Assembly (NCBI GenBank): GCA_001800085.1
Contig: MGUS01000085.1
Coordinates: 1 to 5,400 of the forward strand
DNA length: 5,400 nucleotides
Origin: Elusimicrobia bacterium RIFCSPLOWO2_01_FULL_60_11
Lineage (GTDB): Bacteria; Elusimicrobiota; Elusimicrobia; 2-02-FULL-39-32
Reading direction: 5' to 3'
Position 1 is the stretch's first letter; each line of letters starts with the position of its first letter. The notes under the pieces were generated by a model. It saw only the letters and a program-made list of their open reading frames with translations. It ran no database searches and was not told where the DNA came from. Made by a program: the position numbers and the translations under genes. Shown piece by piece: positions 1 to 5,400 of the stretch.

Positions 1-1041
1 AGCGACGCCAAGGGACCCGCGCTCTTCATCACGGTGGACTTGATCGGCTATCTATTCGACGAGGTCGCCCAGACCAAGTCCCTCATCAAGAAAGAACTGA
101 AGATCCCTCCTTCCAGGGTCTTCATCTTCAGCACTCACGACCACAGCGGACCCGACGCCATCGGACTTTGGGGAAAGGACGGAGGGTCGGGCAAGGACCA
201 GGATTATCTCAATGCCCTGCGTGGCAAGATCGCCGCCTGCGCCGCGGAGGCGGTCAGGAACCTGAAGCCCGCCAAGGCGGCGTTCGGGAAGGTCCGCTAC
301 GACAACCCCATCGAGGATTCCCGCCCGCCCAAGATCGTCAATGATCTTCTTCTTTCAATGCAGGTCCAGGACAATGACGGCAAGGCCATCGCCACTCTCG
401 TCAACTATGCCATGCACGCCGAGGTCTTGAACGGCGACAACACGCGGATCACCTCCGACTATCCGGGCGTCCTGCGGGAGCGGCTGGAAAAGCAATACGG
501 CGGGGTGGGCATGTTCGTGCCGGCCGACATCGGGGGCATGCAGTCGCCTTTCGTGCTGTTCCACTCGTTCTGGTCGCGGGCAAGGGTCGGGAAATCCGTG
601 GCGGACAAAGTCATCCGGTCCCTCAAGGGCCAAAAGGCCGTGGAAATCACCTCCTTGGATATCCGCACAAAAGACATCGTCTTTCCCATCGAGAACAAGC
701 GCTATATCGGCGCCATCGAATCGGGCATGTTCGGCCAGTCGAAGAAGTTCATCAAGAAGGTGGACGGCCAATACCGCCTGCCCGCGGATATCGGGCTCAT
801 CCGCATCGGCCCCGCGCAGTTCTTGACGCTCCCCGGCGAGGCCTTCCCCGAACTGGGGAATGTTTTCCGCGCCCGGATGAGCGGGGACTACAATTTTGTC
901 CTCGGACTTGCCGACAACGAGATCGGCTACATCGTCCCGGACAACGAATGGCGTGACGACGGCTATGAGGAGAACATGTCTCTCGGGCCCAAGACAACGA
1001 AAATGCTGACAAAAGCTGTGACTGAATTGCTGGCAAAGTGA
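1..1041 (+). CDS. Neutral/alkaline ceramidase-like amidohydrolase (5'-truncated by window edge)
   Basis: The reading frame is open from base 1, so the gene starts upstream; the GTG at 34 lies inside the conserved domain and is not a credible start. The visible 346 residues match the neutral/alkaline non-lysosomal ceramidase N-terminal domain, a zinc amidase fold that in known members hydrolyses the amide bond of ceramide outside the cytoplasm. Seen in order (fragment numbering): FSTHDHSGPD with His46/His48, NYAMHAEVL with His139, DIGGMQSP with Ser182, LPGEAF with Glu280, and GLADNEIGYIVP with Tyr310. These correspond, from memory of the Pseudomonas enzyme, to its zinc ligands (two His, Glu, Tyr) and its catalytic Ser in an SP motif. 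The protein ends about 36 residues after the Tyr motif, so it lacks the C-terminal Ig-like domain of full-size ceramidases and belongs to the short form. An export signal would be expected in the missing N-terminus. The family is well supported; ceramide as substrate is not proven. The stop overlaps the next gene by four bases. Confidence 0.85.
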   Translation, partial: SDAKGPALFITVDLIGYLFDEVAQTKSLIKKELKIPPSRVFIFSTHDHSGPDAIGLWGKDGGSGKDQDYLNALRGKIAACAAEAVRNLKPAKAAFGKVRYDNPIEDSRPPKIVNDLLLSMQVQDNDGKAIATLVNYAMHAEVLNGDNTRITSDYPGVLRERLEKQYGGVGMFVPADIGGMQSPFVLFHSFWSRARVGKSVADKVIRSLKGQKAVEITSLDIRTKDIVFPIENKRYIGAIESGMFGQSKKFIKKVDGQYRLPADIGLIRIGPAQFLTLPGEAFPELGNVFRARMSGDYNFVLGLADNEIGYIVPDNEWRDDGYEENMSLGPKTTKMLTKAVTELLAK

Positions 1042-2144
1042 AATACTGGCTGGCGCTCGCCCTCACCGTCCTCATCTGCGGCGCGGCGCGGGCTGAAGAT
1101 TTAGACGCGCGGCTGGCCCAGGGCCGCAAACACGCCTGGTCCGGGGATTTTCAGAAAGCCGAGGACGACATCCTCCATGTGACTCGCCAAAACCCCAAGT
1201 ATGCCGACGCCTGGTCGGCTCTGGGGGATGTCTACCTCTGGTCCAAGCGGGCGGAAAAATCGCTCGAGGCCTATTCCAAACAGATCGAGCTGGAACCCCA
1301 AAAGCCCTCGGGCCTGGTCTCCCGCTCCAAAGCCCTCCGCGACCTGCGGCGGTTCCCGCAAGCCCGCCAGGACCTCTACCGGGCCTTGGAGCTCGGCGGG
1401 GACAAGGCCGAGATCGGGAAACTCCTGCGGGACTTGAGCCGCGTTCCCTCGCCCAAGGCCTGGGAATCCTCTTTCGCTTACGACTACCAGAGTTTTTCTT
1501 CGGAACGGCAGGAGTGGCAGGCCTTCACGGCCTATCTGAAGCGGGAGCACCGCCGGGGGTCCTCCCAGCTCGAAGCCGCCTACACCAAGCGCTTCTCCAT
1601 GCGGGACAGGTCCCTGGCTTCGGACAACTACCTGGACCTCTGGAAAAGGTCTTACGCCAATGTCCGCTATCAAGGTTCTTTCGAGGCCAATTTTCTCCCC
1701 AAGCATGACGCATACGCCGAGATCTTCCAGGGTTTCGGAAAGGGCTGGGAGGCGTCCGTCTCCTACCGCTTCTCCGATTTCCTCTCCGACCGCGTGGACC
1801 AGGGCGGGTTATCCCTGGCCAGGTATGTTTCAAGGTTCTATGTCCGCGAGAAGACCGTTCTCATCCCGGACTCGGCCGGGGGCGGGTATTCCCAGCAGTT
1901 CCTGGCGCGGGTCTACGGGAACGCCGTGGATGACTTCTTTGAGCTCTCGGGCGGGTTCGGGAAAGACAATCAGGTCATGCCGGCCGTCCCGGACGTCCAG
2001 GGCCGTTCCAGCTCATTCTGCGCCGCCCGCGTCCAAAAATTCTTTACGGACGCCTTGGGGCTTTCCATTTCCGCCGACTATGAAGCGCACGAAAAAATAC
2101 CCTCCCAAAGGGGCCTGACCGCCCGGATCCTGGCCCGCTGGTAG
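1038..2144 (+). CDS. Secreted TPR protein with C-terminal YaiO-like outer-membrane beta-barrel
   Basis: A 368-residue protein starting at GTG 1038. The start is nearly forced: an in-frame TGA at 1023-1025 leaves no other ATG/GTG/TTG upstream, and the GTG gives a clear signal peptide (MK, a hydrophobic run at residues 4-17, cleavage probably after ARA at 19). Residues about 23-135 are helical TPR-like repeats, with the typical pattern around AWSALGDVYLWSKRAEKSLEAY and a following repeat with RRFPQARQDLYRALEL. From about residue 142 to the end the pattern changes to alternating aromatic and polar strands (SFAYDYQSFS, ASVSYRFSDF, LSISADYEAH), ending in Trp368, the usual terminal aromatic residue of outer-membrane barrels. 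This arrangement fits the YaiO family of outer-membrane proteins, whose function is poorly known. The four-base GTGA overlap with the ceramidase-like gene and the lack of a Shine-Dalgarno sequence suggest translational coupling. The barrel call is good; the exact family is likely but not certain. Confidence 0.75.
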   Translation: MKYWLALALTVLICGAARAEDLDARLAQGRKHAWSGDFQKAEDDILHVTRQNPKYADAWSALGDVYLWSKRAEKSLEAYSKQIELEPQKPSGLVSRSKALRDLRRFPQARQDLYRALELGGDKAEIGKLLRDLSRVPSPKAWESSFAYDYQSFSSERQEWQAFTAYLKREHRRGSSQLEAAYTKRFSMRDRSLASDNYLDLWKRSYANVRYQGSFEANFLPKHDAYAEIFQGFGKGWEASVSYRFSDFLSDRVDQGGLSLARYVSRFYVREKTVLIPDSAGGGYSQQFLARVYGNAVDDFFELSGGFGKDNQVMPAVPDVQGRSSSFCAARVQKFFTDALGLSISADYEAHEKIPSQRGLTARILARW

Positions 2145-2175
2145 GGCAGCCCCCGGATGTAGTAAAATCAGGTTC
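2145..2175 (+). promoter_or_regulatory. Short intergenic gap with a possible -10 element for valS
   Basis: The only non-coding gap in the window. It contains TAAAAT at 2163-2168, a five-of-six match to the sigma-70 -10 consensus and an AT-rich island in GC-rich surroundings. The hexamer ends seven bases before the valS ATG, so transcription from it would begin at or next to the start codon. No convincing -35 hexamer is seen 16-18 bases upstream (that stretch is the end of the preceding gene, around TGGTAG), and no Shine-Dalgarno sequence stands at a usable distance from the ATG (only AGG, three bases away). Together these suggest a leaderless valS mRNA. No stem-loop terminator is visible for the preceding gene, so read-through is also possible. 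Confidence 0.4.
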
Positions 2176-4869
2176 ATGCCTGATTCCGACACAAAATCAC
2201 CCGAGATCCCCAAGGCCTACGACCCCAAGGCCATCGAGGCCCGCTGGGCCGATTTCTGGGTAAAAGAGAAACTCGCGGAGCCCGAAGCTTCCTCTAAAAA
2301 GCCCCCTTTCGTCATCGTCATCCCGCCCCCCAACGTCACGGGCTCTCTGCACATGGGCCATGCCTTGAACAACACGCTCCAGGACATCTTGATACGCTGG
2401 AAGAAGATGAGCGGTTTTGACGCCCTCTGGGTGCCCGGCACCGATCACGGAGGCATCGCCACGCAGAATGTCGTGGAAAAACTCCTCAAATCTGAAAAAA
2501 AATCCCGCTACGACCTGGGCCGCGAGAAATTCCTGGAGCGCCTCTGGCAGTGGAAAAAAGAATCCGGCGACACCATCCTGATGCAGCTCCGCCGCCTGGG
2601 CTGCATGCTGGACTGGAGCCGCACTCACTTCACCATGGACGAGAAATGCTCCCAGGCCGTGCTCCGCGCTTTCCTGGACCTCTACAAGAAGGGCTGGATC
2701 TATCGGGGCAAACGCATGGTGAACTGGTGCGTGCGCTGCCGCACGGCCTTGTCCGACATCGAGGTCGAATTCGAAGAAAGAAAGGACAAGCTCTACCACA
2801 TCCGCTACCCCATCCTCTCCGGCAAGGCGGACGGCTGGCAGGGCAAGCCCCTCGTGGTGGCCACCACGAGACCCGAGACGCTTTTAGGAGACACCGCGGT
2901 CGCCGTCCATCCCGATGATCCGCGCTACGAAAAGATCCACGGCTGGTGGGTGCAGCTGCCTCTCGTGGACAAGGAGATCGCCGTTATTTCCGACGCCGCG
3001 GTGGACCCCAAGTTCGGCACGGGCGTGGTCAAAGTGACTCCGGCGCATGACCCGGCGGACTTCGAGATGGGCGAACGGCATCACCTGGAGCAGGTGGTCG
3101 TCATCGGCTTCGACGGCAAGATGACGCCCGAGGCGGGGAGATACGCGGGGCTTTCCCGCGAGGAATGCCGCAAGAAGATATTGGAGGATTTGGAGGCGCA
3201 GGGCCTGGTCGAGAAGATCGAGGATTACCCACATTCGGTGGGCACCTGCTACCGCTGCGGCACCGTGATCGAGCCGCTCGTATCCGACCAGTGGTTCCTC
3301 AACACCAAAGAGATGTCCAAAGAAGCGGGGGACGCCACCCGCAAAGGCGGGGTCAAGATTTTTCCCGATTCCTGGACAAAACCCTATCTGCTCTGGATGG
3401 ACAATCTAAGGGACTGGTGCATCTCGCGCCAGATCTGGTGGGGGCATAGGATCCCCATCTGGTATTGCGTTCCGGGCGAGGGGCCGGAGCATCCGTCCCT
3501 GCGCACCTCATGCCCGCCCGTCGCATCCGCTGACTCTCCGGGCAAGTGCGGTCGCCACGGCGACCGGTCGCCGGAGGAGACCGCCGGTCAACACTTCGAG
3601 CAGGAACCGGACGTCCTGGACACCTGGTTCTCTTCGGCTCTCTGGCCCTTCTCCGTTTTCGATTGGCCGGATCCCGTCCCCGAATTCAAAAAATATTACC
3701 CCACTTCCGTCCTGGTGACGGGCCACGAGATCCTCTACCTCTGGGTGGCGCGCATGGTGATGTTCGGGCTCGCTTTCCAGAAGAAGGTCCCTTTCTCGCA
3801 GGTCTTCATCCACGGCATCGTGCGCGACAAGAGCGGGAAGAAAATGTCCAAGTCCCTCGGGAACGTGGTGGACCCGCTCGTCATGATGGAGAAGTACGGC
3901 ACGGACGCCCTCCGCTTCGTGCTGGCCTCCCAGAGCGTCCCCGGGAGGGACCTGCAGATCTCGGACGACTCTTTCGTGGGGGCGCGCAATTTCGCCAACA
4001 AGATCTGGAACATGAGCCGTTTCGTCTTCATGAATAGGGGAACGGGTCCCGCGTCGAAGGACGCTCCCCTCGAGCTCTGCGATCGCTGGATCCTCTCGCG
4101 CTTCCAGGAGACCGCGCGCTCCGTGACCGGATCCCTGGAGAGCTACAACATCGCCCAGGCCAGCCGCACCCTCTATCAATTCCTCTGGAGCGAGTTCTGC
4201 GACTGGTATGTGGAGTTGGCCAAGGCCCGCATGAAGGAGTCCCTCTGGATATTGGAACAGATCCTTTCCGGTTCGCTCCGGCTCCTCCACCCCATCATGC
4301 CCTTCATCACCGAGGAGCTTTGGAGGGGGCTGGGAAGGACCGGCTCGCTTCTTCTTGAGGAATATCCCGAGCCCGAGCCCAAGTGGATGGACAAAGAAGC
4401 GGAAGAACAGATGGCGGTCCTGATGGACGTGGTCTCCGCGGTGCGCACCGTCCGTTCCGAGATGAACGTGCCGCCCGGAAACAAGATAGCCCTGGTCTTG
4501 AGCGTGGCTGAGGACTCCCAAAAAAGTTTTTATCAGGAACACTTGTCCTACATCCGTCACCTCTGCAAGGCGGAGAACATCTCCATCGGTAAGGGCTTGG
4601 CCAAGCCGCTCAAGGCCGCCACCGCCATGGTGCGCCGCACGCAGATCTTCGTGCCCCTGGAGGGCTTGATCGATTTTGACAAGGAGAAGACGCGCCTCGC
4701 CAAGGAAGTCCAGGGCCTGGAGGCGGACTTGGAGAAGCTGAAAGCCCGCCTCTCCAACCCCGATTTCAAGAAGAACGCCCCGGTCGAGGAGGTCCAGAAG
4801 GCCGAGGCCCGCCAGGCGGAATCCGCGGAAAAACTCGGGCGCATGCGGGACCTGATCGCCTCGTTTTAA
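2176..4869 (+). CDS. valS: Valyl-tRNA synthetase (class I)
   Basis: A complete 897-residue cytoplasmic enzyme that attaches valine to tRNA-Val using ATP and edits mischarged threonine. The length is normal for bacterial ValRS (roughly 860-950). Visible motifs: PPPNVTGSLHMGHAL with the HIGH box as HMGH at 59-62; the CP1 editing domain with TTRPETLLGD from 230 and VTPAHDPADFEMG from 287; LRDWCISRQIWWGHRIPIWYC ending at Cys431; DVLDTWFSSALWPFS from 479; KMSKS at 556-560; the anticodon-binding domain with DRWILSR from 636, FCDWYVELAK around 674-683 and LHPIMPFITEELW around 704-716; and a C-terminal coiled-coil tRNA-binding arm from about 832 to the end, rich in Lys, Glu, Leu and Ala. ATG 2176 gives the usual short N-terminal lead before AIEARWADFW. 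The loop between Cys431 and Asp479 is long and odd (RTSCPPVASADSPGKC, then GRHGDRSPEE) and is encoded partly by a cluster of palindromes. All catalytic motifs are intact, so the enzyme should be active. The stop overlaps the next ATG by one base. Confidence 0.98.
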   Translation: MPDSDTKSPEIPKAYDPKAIEARWADFWVKEKLAEPEASSKKPPFVIVIPPPNVTGSLHMGHALNNTLQDILIRWKKMSGFDALWVPGTDHGGIATQNVVEKLLKSEKKSRYDLGREKFLERLWQWKKESGDTILMQLRRLGCMLDWSRTHFTMDEKCSQAVLRAFLDLYKKGWIYRGKRMVNWCVRCRTALSDIEVEFEERKDKLYHIRYPILSGKADGWQGKPLVVATTRPETLLGDTAVAVHPDDPRYEKIHGWWVQLPLVDKEIAVISDAAVDPKFGTGVVKVTPAHDPADFEMGERHHLEQVVVIGFDGKMTPEAGRYAGLSREECRKKILEDLEAQGLVEKIEDYPHSVGTCYRCGTVIEPLVSDQWFLNTKEMSKEAGDATRKGGVKIFPDSWTKPYLLWMDNLRDWCISRQIWWGHRIPIWYCVPGEGPEHPSLRTSCPPVASADSPGKCGRHGDRSPEETAGQHFEQEPDVLDTWFSSALWPFSVFDWPDPVPEFKKYYPTSVLVTGHEILYLWVARMVMFGLAFQKKVPFSQVFIHGIVRDKSGKKMSKSLGNVVDPLVMMEKYGTDALRFVLASQSVPGRDLQISDDSFVGARNFANKIWNMSRFVFMNRGTGPASKDAPLELCDRWILSRFQETARSVTGSLESYNIAQASRTLYQFLWSEFCDWYVELAKARMKESLWILEQILSGSLRLLHPIMPFITEELWRGLGRTGSLLLEEYPEPEPKWMDKEAEEQMAVLMDVVSAVRTVRSEMNVPPGNKIALVLSVAEDSQKSFYQEHLSYIRHLCKAENISIGKGLAKPLKAATAMVRRTQIFVPLEGLIDFDKEKTRLAKEVQGLEADLEKLKARLSNPDFKKNAPVEEVQKAEARQAESAEKLGRMRDLIASF
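3536..3589. repeat. Nested GC-rich palindromes inside valS
   Basis: Several inverted repeats overlap here. CGGTCGCC (3549-3556) and GGCGACCG (3559-3566) form a perfect 8-bp stem with a two-base gap. CGGCGACCGGTCGCCG (3558-3573) is a perfect 16-bp palindrome sharing one of those arms. CTCCGG (3536-3541) and CCGGAG (3571-3576) form an outer 6-bp stem around the first hairpin, and GACCGG (3562-3567) pairs with CCGGTC (3584-3589). The reading frame of valS passes through unbroken; this stretch encodes about residues 454-472, in a loop that is variable among ValRS enzymes. The density of symmetry is far above the rest of the window. It may be a small mobile palindromic element inserted in frame, or a local product of slippage and GC-rich drift; one copy alone cannot decide. 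Confidence 0.6.
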
Positions 4870-5400
4870 TGAAGTTCCTTAAATTCGTGAAGTTCGAGCA
4901 CACGCTCTTCTCCCTGCCGGTCGTCTTCGCCGGCTCGTTCCTGGCTTTGGGGGGAGCGGCCCCATCGTTGAGGCAGGCGTTCTGGATCATTCTGGCGACG
5001 CTTTCAGGCCGCGCGGCGGGGTTCGGGTTCAACCGCGTCCTGGACTGGGAGATGGATGCTAAAAACCCCCGCACCCAAGGGCGCGAGATCCCCTCGGGCA
5101 AGGTCTCCGTCAAAGGGGCCTGGGTTTTCACTCTGGCGTCCTGCGGGCTCTTCGTCCTTTCAGCTCTCATGCTTTCGACCCTCTGTTTCTATCTTTCTTT
5201 CATTCCCCTGGCCCTGTTCTTCATCTATCCGTTCCTGAAGCAGAAAACGATGGGGTGCCATTTGGGATTGGGGCTGGCCTGGGGCATCGCTCCCCTCGGC
5301 GGATGGCTGGCGGTCTCTCCTGAGATTTTTCCGTTGTCACGGCTTTCCCCGGTTTTTTTGTTGAGCGGCTTCTGCGCCTTCTGGGTGGCGGGTTTTGACA
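4869..5400 (+). CDS. UbiA-family membrane prenyltransferase (3'-truncated by window edge)
   Basis: The frame from ATG 4869 stays open to the window edge, giving 177 residues of a protein that should be near 290. UbiA enzymes sit in the inner membrane and transfer a polyprenyl chain to an aromatic acid, typically in ubiquinone or menaquinone synthesis. The N-terminus MKFLKFVKFEHTLFSLPVV is characteristic of the family. The first Asp-rich, magnesium/diphosphate-binding motif is intact: N55-R-V-L-D59-W-E-M-D63, followed by AKNPRTQGREIPSGKVS. Hydrophobic membrane segments lie at about 13-30, 40-53, 85-105 and 107-121, with YPFLKQKTMGCHLGLGLAWGIAPLGGWLAV after them, and the fragment breaks off at FWVAGFD, just where the second Asp-rich motif begins. 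It matches the UbiA-like group that includes MqnP of the futalosine menaquinone route as well as 4-hydroxybenzoate prenyltransferase; the fragment cannot separate them, so no symbol is given. Its ATG overlaps the valS stop (TAATG) with no well-placed Shine-Dalgarno, suggesting coupled translation. Confidence 0.9.
   Translation, partial: MKFLKFVKFEHTLFSLPVVFAGSFLALGGAAPSLRQAFWIILATLSGRAAGFGFNRVLDWEMDAKNPRTQGREIPSGKVSVKGAWVFTLASCGLFVLSALMLSTLCFYLSFIPLALFFIYPFLKQKTMGCHLGLGLAWGIAPLGGWLAVSPEIFPLSRLSPVFLLSGFCAFWVAGFD

Noticed and set aside
34..36. GTG as the start of the ceramidase-like gene
   Set aside because: The frame is open to base 1, and the residues before it (ALFIT) continue the conserved strand leading into VDLIGY, so the gene begins before the window.
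1101..1706. Minus-strand open frame (201 codons) opposite the TPR/barrel gene
   Set aside because: The translation is Gly/Pro/Leu-rich with no motif, and the + strand frame has a signal peptide, TPR pattern and barrel.
1660..2118. Plus-strand open frame of 152 codons overlapping the barrel domain in another frame
   Set aside because: The product is Ser/Arg/Pro-rich with no recognisable fold; the barrel frame runs through the region without interruption.
2145..2175. T-box riboswitch or other leader upstream of valS
   Set aside because: The gap is only 31 bases, far too short for a T-box, and no stem-loop or T-box sequence is present.
3549..3573. Hairpin in valS as a rho-independent terminator
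   Set aside because: No T-run follows, and it lies in the middle of an intact essential reading frame.
3508..4560. Long open frame (350 codons) on the minus strand inside valS
   Set aside because: It lies wholly opposite a certain gene, and its translation is low-complexity in His, Gly, Glu and Arg with no domain; such shadow frames are common opposite GC-rich genes.

Overview
The window is a GC-rich stretch of bacterial chromosome. All four genes point the same way (+ strand) and are packed with almost no space between them. The second gene encodes an exported protein with an outer-membrane beta-barrel of the YaiO type, so the host has a Gram-negative envelope. The compact layout, the mixed gene neighbourhood and a possible leaderless promoter would fit a little-cultured phylum such as Elusimicrobiota or Omnitrophota. 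That placement is a weak inference, and nothing here proves it.

Layout. (1) Positions 1-1041 hold the 3' part of a gene for a neutral/alkaline ceramidase-like amidohydrolase; its N-terminus lies outside the window. (2) Positions 1038-2144 hold a secreted TPR plus YaiO-like outer-membrane barrel protein, overlapping gene 1 by four bases (GTGA). (3) A 31-base gap (2145-2175) carries a good -10-like hexamer seven bases before the next ATG. (4) Positions 2176-4869 hold a complete valyl-tRNA synthetase gene (valS). (5) From 4869, overlapping the valS stop by one base (TAATG), begins a UbiA-family membrane prenyltransferase gene that runs off the right edge.

How the genes relate. Genes 1 and 2 look translationally coupled and may form an envelope module, possibly a lipid or amide hydrolase with an outer-membrane partner. 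valS and the ubiA-like gene are housekeeping functions (tRNA charging; quinone precursor prenylation) that share a transcript by position rather than by pathway. No RNA genes, CRISPR arrays, insertion sequences or clear terminators were seen.

Most of the window is ordinary. The most unusual thing in it is a dense nest of GC-rich palindromes (about 3536-3589) inside valS. It falls in frame in a variable, formerly zinc-finger-like loop of the enzyme and looks like a small palindromic insertion tolerated by the protein. I found no convincing evidence for a new multi-gene system.
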